From assembly GCF_900102025.1 (NCBI RefSeq), contig NZ_FNAU01000003.1, positions 62,001 through 126,000 of the forward strand: a stretch of DNA of 64,000 nt, given 5' to 3'. Below the pieces are notes generated by a model. The model saw nothing but the letters and a program-made list of their open reading frames with translations. It was not told where the DNA came from and made no database searches. The DNA comes from Actinobaculum suis (GTDB lineage Bacteria; Actinomycetota; Actinomycetes; Actinomycetales; Actinomycetaceae). Below, piece by piece: positions 25,497 to 35,229 of this stretch; within the stretch, counting starts at the first letter, position 1, and every line of letters begins with the position of its first letter. The position numbers were made by a program, and so were the translations under genes.

Positions 25497-26659
25497 TGCA
25501 CGACCAGAAACCAGCTACCGGAGCGCAGCTCCTCTCCTGCTCTGACGCCGATCAGGCAGGCACGCACCCCGGCAGGCGCGGCCGGAATGCCGGCCGGCGG
25601 CATAACCTTGGCGTGGCCCAGGGGCGGAGCCTAGGTGAGATATACCGCGGGCTTAATGCCAGCCTCGGGCACGTGGCAGAAAAATTTGTAGGCGGCGCGG
25701 GCTCGCTGCGCGGGCGCTTCTTCCGCCAGCAAATCTTCGCCCTGGGCTTTGCAATTATCTTCGTGGTGCTTCTTTCTTTCACCAATGGGCATGCCACCGC
25801 GCCGTTGGACGCCACCCACTTAGCTTATCTGCACTCGGTGCCGGGTCTGCTCATTTTGCATGAGCTAATGGTGCCGTGTATTTCTATAGTTTCTTTGGTC
25901 GGGGCTCTGCAAACTCTGCGTACCCAGGCCTACTTGAACGCCGGGTACACGCGGGTGCATATTTGGCGGGCCTTGCGCGGGGCGGGCCTGCGGAGCATAT
26001 CCCTCGTATTCTTGGTTTTAGCTTTCCTCACCAACCTGGTGCTGTTCATCCACGGCCTGCGTACCGACACCCTGGCCATTTCCGGCACGATTAAAACCTC
26101 GGAACTTACCACCCTGGGATATGCGGATCTAGACGGTTCTGCGCCGCCCTGGGAGCCGGGCGCGTCTCTCCCCTATAGCGGTAACTACTGGCACATCCTT
26201 CTTGGCTACTTCCTGATCGGAATTGCCGCCTATACCTTAGCGATCGCCCTGGCCAGTATTTTTACGCGCTGGCGGGTACGTACGATAGTGCTGCATACGG
26301 CCATGTTCGGTGCGATCGTGATGGTGATCGCAGTTATCTACTCCGCCCTTTCCAGGCCGATCAATTGGGTGCTCGGCTGGGGGCTAGACACCCTGGACCG
26401 TTTCCTGATCCAACCGATTGCGGGACTCCTGACCGGGCCCGTGCAGAGTTTCGGGGCCTGGGCCCAACCCGGCCTAGAAGCTTTCCAAAACTGGGTGAGA
26501 GGCCTGGAAGATACTTTCTTCAATAGCTGGTTCCCAGACGGGCAAACCCAAACCTTCGAATTCTTGTTCCTGGTACTGATTTTCGGTGGTATCTGCCTGG
26601 TTATTAGCCGCATGCTGAGCCGGCGCAACCTGCTCCGCACTAATTTGAAGCGGCGCTAA
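25493..26659 (+). CDS. ABC transporter permease (six transmembrane segments)
   Basis: 388-residue membrane protein, coupled to the ATPase gene by an ATGA overlap. A basic, hydrophilic N-terminal tail of about 75 residues precedes six hydrophobic segments: IFALGFAIIFVVLLSF; LLILHELMVPCISIVSLVGA; SLVFLVLAFLTNLVLFI; LLGYFLIGIAAYTLAIALA; FGAIVMVIAVIYSAL; FLVLIFGGICLVISRML. No named family could be assigned beyond the ABC-2-like class. It is the only membrane component of the operon, so the exporter is likely a homodimer of permeases. The basic tail is unusual and may be cytoplasmic. Confidence 0.8.
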   Translation: MMHDQKPATGAQLLSCSDADQAGTHPGRRGRNAGRRHNLGVAQGRSLGEIYRGLNASLGHVAEKFVGGAGSLRGRFFRQQIFALGFAIIFVVLLSFTNGHATAPLDATHLAYLHSVPGLLILHELMVPCISIVSLVGALQTLRTQAYLNAGYTRVHIWRALRGAGLRSISLVFLVLAFLTNLVLFIHGLRTDTLAISGTIKTSELTTLGYADLDGSAPPWEPGASLPYSGNYWHILLGYFLIGIAAYTLAIALASIFTRWRVRTIVLHTAMFGAIVMVIAVIYSALSRPINWVLGWGLDTLDRFLIQPIAGLLTGPVQSFGAWAQPGLEAFQNWVRGLEDTFFNSWFPDGQTQTFEFLFLVLIFGGICLVISRMLSRRNLLRTNLKRR

Positions 26660-26708
26660 AACCGCGTTAAAACGTGCTAGAACGCCCGTGGTGCCCGGCG
26701 TGGTTTCC

Positions 26709-26846
26709 TGCGCCGAGCGCCACGGGTTTACTGCACCTAGCGCCGCAAGTTTCCTACACCAAGCACCACGGGTTTACTGCGCCAAGCACCGCAAGTTTCC
26801 CACACCAAGCACCGCGAGTTTACTGCGCCGAGCGCCACAAGTTACC
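26709..26846. repeat. 23 bp tandem repeat array, six copies
   Basis: Six units with an exact 23 bp period begin at 26709, 26732, 26755, 26778, 26801 and 26824. The consensus is (T/C)(G/A)C(G/A)CCNAGC(G/A)CC(G/A)C(G/A)(G/A)GTTT(A/C)C. Alternate units share the ending TTTAC or TTTCC. The array fills most of the 252 bp between the permease and ald. Confidence 0.9.
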
Positions 26847-26911
26847 CAACGTGCCGCCTCAGTAGCCGAATAGGGGATGAACCGCGCCCTTTTGCCACCT
26901 ACACTTGCACC

Positions 26912-28039
26912 ATGAGAATTGGAGTCCCTACTGAATTGAAGAATAACGAGTACCGCGTGGCCTTGACGCCTGCCGGTGCGCGTGAACTTACCGAGGCTGG
27001 ACACGAGGTTGTAGTGCAGTCCGACGCCGGGCGCGTTTCCGGTTTTTCCGACGAGGCTTACGCTGCGGCAGGCGCAAAGATTGGGACCGCCGGACAAGCT
27101 TGGGCGGCAGACCTCGTTTTGAAAGTCAAAGAACCAGAACCGGAGGAATACCACTACCTGCGGCCCGACCTCGTACTCTTCACCTACCTGCATCTGGCTT
27201 CCAATACCCGACTAGTACGGGCCCTGCTGGATGCCGGCACAATTTCCGTAGCTTATGAAACCGTGCGCGAAGGCAACAAGCTCCCCTTGCTCGCCCCCAT
27301 GAGCCGGGTAGCCGGCAACCTTTCCCCAATTATTGGTTCTTACCATCTGATGGAAGCCCAGGGCGGATCGGGCATGCTCATTGGCGGCGTGGCCGGAACG
27401 CGGCCCGCCCGAGTAGCGGTGGTCGGTGGCGGTGTGGCTGGTGAAAGCGCCGCCGTAATGGCCGCCGGCATGGGCGGAGACGTAACCGTGCTCGATATTT
27501 CGGTAGAACGGCTTGCCGCTTTGCGTTCCACTTACGGTTCCACCTTCAAAACTTTGGCTTCTAATGCGCAAAACATTGAAGAAACCGTGGCCAATGCGGA
27601 CCTCGTAATCGGTTCCGTGCTCATCCCGGGGGCTTCCGCCCCGAAGCTAGTTACCAGCGCCATGGTCCGCAAAATGCGAGAAGGTTCAGTGCTGGTGGAT
27701 ATTGCGATCGACCAAGGTGGCTGTTTTGAAGGTTCGCATCCCACCACGCACCAACATCCCACTTTCGATGTGGATGGGAAGATCTTCTACTGCGTGGCAA
27801 ATATGCCCGGCGCGGTACCTCAAACCGCTACCGAAGCGTTGACGAACACCACTTTGCCTTATGCCATGCAAATCGCAAATCACGGATGGCGCGAAGCGCT
27901 GACCGCAGACCCCGGCTTCCGCCCAGGGCTTAACACTGCGGCCGGTAAAATTACTAATCGCGCCGTTTTTGACTCCGTTGCCGGGACGATGGGCCTACAG
28001 GAGGCTGACTTCACTAACGACCTCCCAGAAGAGCAGTGA
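26912..28039 (+). CDS. ald: Alanine dehydrogenase
   Basis: 375 residues. NAD-dependent interconversion of L-alanine with pyruvate, ammonia and NADH. It starts MRIGVPTELKNNEYRVALTP. Active-site lysine and histidine are in LVLKVKEPEP and FTYLHLAS. The Rossmann motif is VAVVGGGVAGESAAVMAAG, and DQGGCFEGSHPTTH is also typical. There is no ribosome site; a TACACT lies 12 bases before the ATG, so a leaderless transcript is possible. The next gene, nadE, starts 12 bp after the stop, so Ald is co-transcribed with a NAD synthetase that seems to need free ammonia. Confidence 0.96.
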   Translation: MRIGVPTELKNNEYRVALTPAGARELTEAGHEVVVQSDAGRVSGFSDEAYAAAGAKIGTAGQAWAADLVLKVKEPEPEEYHYLRPDLVLFTYLHLASNTRLVRALLDAGTISVAYETVREGNKLPLLAPMSRVAGNLSPIIGSYHLMEAQGGSGMLIGGVAGTRPARVAVVGGGVAGESAAVMAAGMGGDVTVLDISVERLAALRSTYGSTFKTLASNAQNIEETVANADLVIGSVLIPGASAPKLVTSAMVRKMREGSVLVDIAIDQGGCFEGSHPTTHQHPTFDVDGKIFYCVANMPGAVPQTATEALTNTTLPYAMQIANHGWREALTADPGFRPGLNTAAGKITNRAVFDSVAGTMGLQEADFTNDLPEEQ

Positions 28040-28051
28040 GAGACTTTTACC

Positions 28052-30217
28052 ATGAAGGATTTCTATTCGCTCTACACGCATGGCTTTGCCCGCATCGCCG
28101 CGGTTTCTCCCGCGGTTACACCCGGTAAGCCCCTAGCCAATGCCAACAGCATTATCCTTGCCGCCCAGCGAGCTTCCGCACAAGGCGCCGTTTTGGCCGC
28201 TTTCCCCGCTCTGGCAGTAAGCGGCGCCAGCCTCGAAGATCTCTATTTCCAAGATGCTTTGCTGGAGCAAAGCTACCGCGCTTTGGAACAGATTCGCCTG
28301 GCTTCCCAGGACCTCACCCCCATGTTGGTGGTAGGTGTGCCCTTGCGATCTTCCCAAGCGCTGTATTCTTGCGCGGTAGTGATCCATCGCGGCTATGTTT
28401 TGGGGGCCGTTCCCCAACAAGCTTTTTCGGCTGGTTCTTACGGTTCCCGGTATTTCGCGCCCGGCGCTTCCCTGGCGCGCCAGTCCCTGGAGTATCCGTA
28501 TCCCACTATTCCGTACGACGACGCCGACTGGCTGGAGGATTTGCCGGCAGCAGAATCTGCCCGGCTGGTGTATCAGTTAGACAAGGACAGTATTCCCTGT
28601 TCTCCCGGCCTGTATTTTTCGGCCACGGATCTTCCCGGTTTTTCTTTCACCATTGATTTTGCGGGAAATAATGGCGCGAACAGCACCGCGGCAGAATCTG
28701 ATCCGGCGGCGCTCACGGTACGGCTGGATGCGAGCCCGGCAGTAGCGGGAAGTTGGCGGCAGCCCCAGCAGGCCGCCCTGGTCGATTCCGCGCGCTCCCG
28801 CGGGGCGATTCTCTACGTGAATGCCGGTGCTTGGGAATCGAGCACTTCTGCGGCCTGGGCAAGCTCCGCTTTTATCGTGGAAAATGGCTCCCTACTGGCC
28901 AACTCCGGTTTTGGAGCCGAAGCGGGCGGAGCCGGTTTCCCCACGGCGTCGGAACCGATTATTACCTACGCAGATATTGATCTAGACGGTATTGCTTTGG
29001 CGCGGCGCTCCGCCCCCGGGTTTACGGATGCGGCAAGCGTGGGAGCGCCGGGAATGCCGGCCGCGCTCGCCGCGGACTACCCGGAGATTCCCTTCCAGCT
29101 TGGGGTACCGGATATGGCAGAACTGGGCGAAAGCGTACAAGATTTGCGCCGGCCCCTTCCGCGCTTCCCCTTCCAGGAAGATCATGGCCACCCGATCGAT
29201 CCGGAAGAAGTACTCAACTTGCAAGCCAGTGCTTTGCAAACTCGTTTGCGGGCGATCGGCCAACCAAAGATTGTGCTGGGAGTTTCCGGCGGTCTGGATT
29301 CCACGCAGGCACTGCTGGTAGCAGTTACGGCGTGTGATCGGGCCGGAATTTCCCGGGAAAATATTTTGGCTTTCACCTTGCCCGGGTTTGCTACCTCGCA
29401 GGGCACGAAATCTAATGCTTATGCACTGTGCCAGGCCTTGGGCGTACCTCTCGAAGAAATCGATATTAAGCCTGCGGGTATGCAGATTCTGAGCGATCTG
29501 GGCCACCCCTACGCGCATGGGGAACCCGTTTACGATGTAACCTTCGAAAACGTGCAGGCTGGTTTGCGGGCCGATTATTTGTTCCGGATTGCCGGCCAGC
29601 GCGGCGGGATCGTGCTCGGCACCGGAGACCTTTCCGAATCTTCCTTGGGCTGGGCGACCTTTGGCGTGGGTGACCATATTTGCCATTACAACGTGAATGC
29701 CGGCCTCCCCAAGACTTCCATGCAAGGGCTTATTCGCTGGGTGATTGCAACCTCCCGTTTTGGCGAGGAAGCAAATGCGGCCCTGCAAGCAATTTTGGAT
29801 ACCGAAATCTCGCCGGAACTGGTACCGGCAGATGCACAGGGCGCCATGCAGTCTACCCAACAGCAGATCGGCCCCTACGAATTGCAGGACTTCCATCTGT
29901 ATTGGTTAATGCGCGGGTACAAGCCGGCCAAAATTGCTTTCCTGGCCTACCATGCCTGGCATGATGCCACGCGGGAAGCCGGGTGGCCGCAAGGTTATAC
30001 GGGCGCGCGGCACGAATATTCAATCGGGGAAATCAAACACTGGTTGGGGATTTTTGTGCGCAGGTTCTTTAGCCAGCAGTTCAAGCGGTCCACTTCCCCG
30101 AACGGTCCAGAAATCCTTCCGGGCGGTTCGCTCGGCCCGCTTGGGGCATGGCGAATGCCTTCCGATATTAGTTCCGAGGCTTGGCTGGCCGACCTGGCCG
30201 AGGTTCCCGAAGAATAG
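28052..30217 (+). CDS. nadE: NAD+ synthetase with a degenerate, probably inactive glutaminase domain
   Basis: 721 residues with the two-domain layout of actinobacterial glutamine-dependent NAD synthetase. The synthetase half (from about residue 380) is intact: VLGVSGGLDST at 408-418, FTLPGFATS, VYDVTFENVQAGLR and LGTGDLSE. In the N-terminal nitrilase half the triad known from Mycobacterium tuberculosis NadE is lost. The glutamate of FPEL is Ala53 (FPAL), the lysine of VPK is Gln122 (VPQQ), and the cysteine of EICED is replaced in IDFAGNN (Ala204). The fold's scaffold is otherwise recognisable. I infer an ammonia-dependent enzyme with a structural pseudo-glutaminase. Upstream ald can supply ammonia. 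Three 12 bp repeats begin exactly at the TAG stop. Confidence 0.93.
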   Translation: MKDFYSLYTHGFARIAAVSPAVTPGKPLANANSIILAAQRASAQGAVLAAFPALAVSGASLEDLYFQDALLEQSYRALEQIRLASQDLTPMLVVGVPLRSSQALYSCAVVIHRGYVLGAVPQQAFSAGSYGSRYFAPGASLARQSLEYPYPTIPYDDADWLEDLPAAESARLVYQLDKDSIPCSPGLYFSATDLPGFSFTIDFAGNNGANSTAAESDPAALTVRLDASPAVAGSWRQPQQAALVDSARSRGAILYVNAGAWESSTSAAWASSAFIVENGSLLANSGFGAEAGGAGFPTASEPIITYADIDLDGIALARRSAPGFTDAASVGAPGMPAALAADYPEIPFQLGVPDMAELGESVQDLRRPLPRFPFQEDHGHPIDPEEVLNLQASALQTRLRAIGQPKIVLGVSGGLDSTQALLVAVTACDRAGISRENILAFTLPGFATSQGTKSNAYALCQALGVPLEEIDIKPAGMQILSDLGHPYAHGEPVYDVTFENVQAGLRADYLFRIAGQRGGIVLGTGDLSESSLGWATFGVGDHICHYNVNAGLPKTSMQGLIRWVIATSRFGEEANAALQAILDTEISPELVPADAQGAMQSTQQQIGPYELQDFHLYWLMRGYKPAKIAFLAYHAWHDATREAGWPQGYTGARHEYSIGEIKHWLGIFVRRFFSQQFKRSTSPNGPEILPGGSLGPLGAWRMPSDISSEAWLADLAEVPEE

Positions 30218-30250
30218 CGGCAAGGGTAGTGGCAAGAGTAGCGGCACTGG
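30215..30250. repeat. Three 12 bp tandem repeats starting at the nadE stop codon
   Basis: TAGCGGCAAGGG (30215), TAGTGGCAAGAG (30227) and TAGCGGCACTGG (30239). The first TAG is the nadE stop, and each copy supplies another in-frame TAG. Confidence 0.8.
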
Positions 30251-30283
30251 AATTTGTAATAAAAACAAAATGAGGCAATAAGT

Positions 30284-30712
30284 ATGATTGAGATTTTTTC
30301 GGAGCTCACACCGGAGCTATTTGCGGCCTATCAGGAGCTAATCCCGCAGCTTTCGCATTCTTTGCCCGGTGTTTCTCAAGAACACGCCGCGGAGGTACTA
30401 AACCAACCGGGCGTGTACCAATTGGTTTACCGGCAGGCGCCAGGCGAACCAATCCAAGGTCTGCTCACTTTGGTGACTTTCTCGATTCCTACCGGGAAAC
30501 GTGCCTGGGTGGAAGACGTAGTGGTTGATAGCGCAGCCCGCGGCCACGGGGCCGGTAAGGAACTCGTGGAAGCTGCTTTGGCCCAAGCCCAAAAGGTAGG
30601 GGCGCGGACGGTGGACCTCACTTCCCGGCCCTCCCGTGAAGCCGCTAACCGCCTGTACCGTCGGGTCGGTTTCCAACCCCGAGAAACAAACGTGTACCGT
30701 TACGAGGCCTAA
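30284..30712 (+). CDS. GNAT-family N-acetyltransferase
   Basis: 142 residues. The acetyl-CoA-binding motif A is VEDVVVDSAARGHGAGKELVEAAL, with the R/Q-x-x-G-x-G/A pattern at ARGHGAG. The tail LYRRVGFQPRETNVYRYE is the typical GNAT ending. Substrate unknown; nothing in the neighbourhood points to one. It lies 66 bp after nadE in the same direction and could be its operon partner. The ribosome site (GAGG) is weak. Confidence 0.87.
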   Translation: MIEIFSELTPELFAAYQELIPQLSHSLPGVSQEHAAEVLNQPGVYQLVYRQAPGEPIQGLLTLVTFSIPTGKRAWVEDVVVDSAARGHGAGKELVEAALAQAQKVGARTVDLTSRPSREAANRLYRRVGFQPRETNVYRYEA

Positions 30713-30749
30713 AGGGATCATGCCAAGGGCCTAGTTTTTCTAACCGGTT

Positions 30750-30830
30750 ACGGTGTTGGTTGACGTTCCGCTTTCTTTTAGCGTTGCTTTTAGCGTTGCT
30801 TTTAGCGGAGCAGATGCAAACCAACACCGT
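30750..30830 (+). terminator. Long-loop inverted repeat after the GNAT gene, containing 12 bp repeats
   Basis: ACGGTGTTGGT (30750-30760) pairs with ACCAACACCGT (30820-30830), followed by TTCTCGTT. The 59-base loop contains TTTAGCGTTGCT twice in tandem plus a partial third copy (30777-30811). Terminator function is plausible but the loop is very large. Confidence 0.45.
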
Positions 30831-30846
30831 TTCTCGTTAGTGCGGC

Positions 30847-30931
30847 GTTATCGGTGTACGACGGATAGGTCAGGCCCTGAGAACTCTAAACCGGTCCTTT
30901 CGGGGTGTTATCGGTGTACGACGGATAGGTC
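30847..30931. repeat. 25 bp direct repeat: end of guaB3 duplicated downstream
   Basis: GTTATCGGTGTACGACGGATAGGTC is perfectly repeated at 30847-30871 and 30907-30931, 60 bp apart. The second copy encodes the last residues (DLSVVHR) and stop of the leftward guaB3 gene; the first is a non-coding copy beyond it. Confidence 0.92.
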
Positions 30932-32023
30932 TGCGCGCTGGAATTCTTTGATATCCGAGTAACCAGTGGCAGACATCGCGTGGCGGAGCGCGCCCATAAT
31001 ATTCGTGTGCCCCTGCGCCGAAGAAGTGGGGCCGAAAAGTACCTCTTCGAGGGAACCAGCGGTTCCTACATAAACGCGTTCTCCGCGCGGCAGGCGCGGA
31101 TGGCGTGCTTCCGGCCCCCAATGCCACCCAGCACCGGGAGCTTCCGCGGCCCGCGCCAGCATGGTTCCCAACATGAGGCCGTCAGCTCCGCAAGCAATTG
31201 CTTTTACGACGTCGCCGGAAGTGCCCAGGGACCCATCGGCAATTACGTGCACGTACCGGCCACCCGATTCATCCAAATAATCGCGCCGCGCGGCCGCAAT
31301 TTCGGCAATGGTGGTAGCCATGGGCGCGGCAATGCCCACCGTGCGCAAGGTTTGCGAAGCAGCTCCCCCACCGTAACCGGCAAGCACTCCCGCCGCGCCG
31401 GTACGCATTAGATGCAAGGCGCCCTGGTAGGTAACAGCGCCGCCGACGATCACCGGGATATCCAGGTCGTAAATAAACGTGCGCAAGTTGAGCGGTTCAC
31501 GCGTGGTAGAAACATGTTCGGCAGATACGGTGGTCCCGCGGATTACAAAAAGGTCCAGGCCCGCTTCTTGCACCGGGCCGACCAGCGATTTTGCGGCGCC
31601 CGGCGAGCAGGCACCGGCCACCACCACGCCCGCATCACGCAATTCGGTGAGCCGCTGGCCAATTAGTTCATTCTTGATTGGTTCGGCCGCGTACAGCCGC
31701 TGCAATACCGCATTCGAATTTTCGGCGGAGGTACGGGCTATTTCCGCGTAAACTTCGCTCGGATTTTCGTAACGGGTCCACAAGCCTTCCAGGTCTAGGA
31801 CGCCCACCCCGCCCATTTTCCCGAGCTCAACAATCATTTCCGGGGAACCTACCGAATCCATTGGCGCGGCCATGACCGGAATATCCAGGTGGTAGGCATC
31901 GAGTTGCCAAGCGGTTGAGACCTCCCGCACATCCCGGGTGCGGCGCCGTGGTACCACCGCGATATCGTCCAACGTGTACGTAATTCGTGCGCGTTTCCCG
32001 CGTCCAATTTCAACTTCGCTCAC
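30908..32023 (-). CDS. guaB3: GuaB3-family IMP dehydrogenase-related protein
   Basis: 371 residues from GTG 32023 (SEVEIGRGKRARIT), the usual actinobacterial start; the longer frame to 32155 begins in low-quality sequence and is rejected. (beta/alpha)8 barrel without CBS domains. Typical stretches are VVPRRRTRDV, IPVMAAPMDSV, IRGTTVSAEHVS, ALHLMRTGAAGVLAGYG and YVHVIADG. The catalytic-cysteine loop GPGSICTT of true GuaB is absent, as in this family, whose activity is poorly defined (purine interconversion suspected). Its paralogue guaB lies 1.2 kb to the right, and a DEDDh exonuclease gene is divergent from it. Confidence 0.9.
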   Translation of the reverse strand: MSEVEIGRGKRARITYTLDDIAVVPRRRTRDVREVSTAWQLDAYHLDIPVMAAPMDSVGSPEMIVELGKMGGVGVLDLEGLWTRYENPSEVYAEIARTSAENSNAVLQRLYAAEPIKNELIGQRLTELRDAGVVVAGACSPGAAKSLVGPVQEAGLDLFVIRGTTVSAEHVSTTREPLNLRTFIYDLDIPVIVGGAVTYQGALHLMRTGAAGVLAGYGGGAASQTLRTVGIAAPMATTIAEIAAARRDYLDESGGRYVHVIADGSLGTSGDVVKAIACGADGLMLGTMLARAAEAPGAGWHWGPEARHPRLPRGERVYVGTAGSLEEVLFGPTSSAQGHTNIMGALRHAMSATGYSDIKEFQRADLSVVHR

Positions 32024-32172
32024 GCTTACCAGCCTAGCTGGAACTTCCCGGATATCCCCATGCGCCTCGCGGCGGCGAATCAGTCGCCGCGCAAGAGATG
32101 ACCGCCTCCGTTCCCTCCCCACGCGCCTCGCGGCGGCTAAGGTAGGAGCAGTCAACTGCGGAAGGAATTGCT

Positions 32173-32856
32173 ATGTGGACCGAAAACCCGATCCTCGGAT
32201 TCGATACTGAGACAACCGGTGTAAATCCGGCGAAAGAACGCCTTGTTACGTGCTCGCTCGTACGGGTCACGTCCGACGGCGCACAGTCTCGCTTCTGGTT
32301 GGCCGATCCGGGAGTGCCCATCCCGGCGGCGGCGAGCGCTATCCACGGGATTACTACGGAGCGGGCCCAGCAGGAGGGCCAGCCAATCACGAAAGTTTTG
32401 GCAGAAATCTCGGATGCGCTCGTGGCGCATTTAAGCCAGGGTTTTGCCGCAGTTGCTTTTAATGCTTCATATGATTTCACCTTGTTGGAGGCGGAGTTGC
32501 GCCGGCACGGCTTGCCAACCCTCGCAGAGCGGCTCGGGGGCGAAATCTTCCCGGTAGTAGACCCGTATCTTTTAGATCGGGCTCTGGATCGTTACCGGCG
32601 GGGCAAGCGCAGACTAATAGACTTGGTGGAGCATTACGGCGTTGGCAATAACGATTCCTTCCACGACGCCGAAACTGACGTGCGGGCAACTTTGCGAGTG
32701 CTGGCAGCAATAGTCCGCAAGTACCCGCAGGTGGCGAAGATGGACCTGCGCGAGGTGGTGGACTTGCAGATCGCCGCCAATAACGAATTCCAAACTTTCT
32801 TGCAATCTCGGGGCCGCGGTTCGGGCCCGCAAGAAGGTTGGCCAGTACCGCGGTAG
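32173..32856 (+). CDS. DnaQ-like DEDDh 3'-5' exonuclease
   Basis: 227 residues. Exo I is in LGFDTETTGV (Asp and Glu), Exo II in VAFNASYDFTLLE, and Exo III in SFHDAETDVRATL with the histidine of the DEDDh class. The C-terminal 45 residues are a helical tail with no polymerase-binding motif I can name. Likely a stand-alone proofreading or nucleic-acid-trimming exonuclease related to Pol III epsilon. GGAAGGA lies seven bases before the ATG. Many actinobacteria carry such a gene beside guaB3. Confidence 0.93.
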   Translation: MWTENPILGFDTETTGVNPAKERLVTCSLVRVTSDGAQSRFWLADPGVPIPAAASAIHGITTERAQQEGQPITKVLAEISDALVAHLSQGFAAVAFNASYDFTLLEAELRRHGLPTLAERLGGEIFPVVDPYLLDRALDRYRRGKRRLIDLVEHYGVGNNDSFHDAETDVRATLRVLAAIVRKYPQVAKMDLREVVDLQIAANNEFQTFLQSRGRGSGPQEGWPVPR

Positions 32857-33227
32857 CGGGTGCTGCCCGGTATCCCAATACTGGCAATTTGCAGTTTTCG
32901 CGGCCATTGACTCATGCCGAAGAGGAGACTTTCGTTCCCTGCAAGTAAGTCCGCCACTGCGCATAGTGTTTATAAAACTAGCGGGCTGCGGTAGCCCCCC
33001 CCCATCTGGTGGGAAGTACCGCAGCCCGCTTTTGCTACGCCGATATTTTTCTACATATGCTTTCGGCTGCGCCGCGTAGCCTTGCCGCCAATCTTTCCGC
33101 GCAGCTCTGCCGCGCAGCCTTACCGTTCGGCTTTGCAGCCTTACCATTCGGCTTTACCGCGTAGCTTTGCGTTAGCCTTGCTTTCGCCGTTTGGCTTTCT
33201 TGCAGGCGTTTCGCGTTGCTTTCGCGT
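32857..33227. other. Spacer between exonuclease gene and guaB, with terminator and degenerate repeats
   Basis: No gene is supported in this 371 bp. It holds the exonuclease terminator (32981-33033). To its right are degenerate repeats built on GCCTTACCRTTCGGCTTT and GCGTTGCTTTCGCGTTTAGC; the last of these runs into the guaB stop region. Confidence 0.6.
32981..33033 (+). terminator. Rho-independent terminator of the exonuclease gene, loop with C9 tract
   Basis: A 13 bp perfect stem (32981-32993 with 33017-33029) is followed by TTTT. The 23-base loop contains nine consecutive C residues (32995-33003), a tract prone to length variation. Confidence 0.8.

Positions 33228-35229
<2,002 letters not shown>

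Noticed and set aside
26709-26846. CRISPR array
   Set aside because: The 23 bp units are contiguous without unique spacers, and there are no cas genes.
30908-32023. Broken guaB copy lacking CBS domains and catalytic cysteine
   Set aside because: The sequence matches the intact GuaB3 family, which naturally lacks both; it is not a pseudogene.
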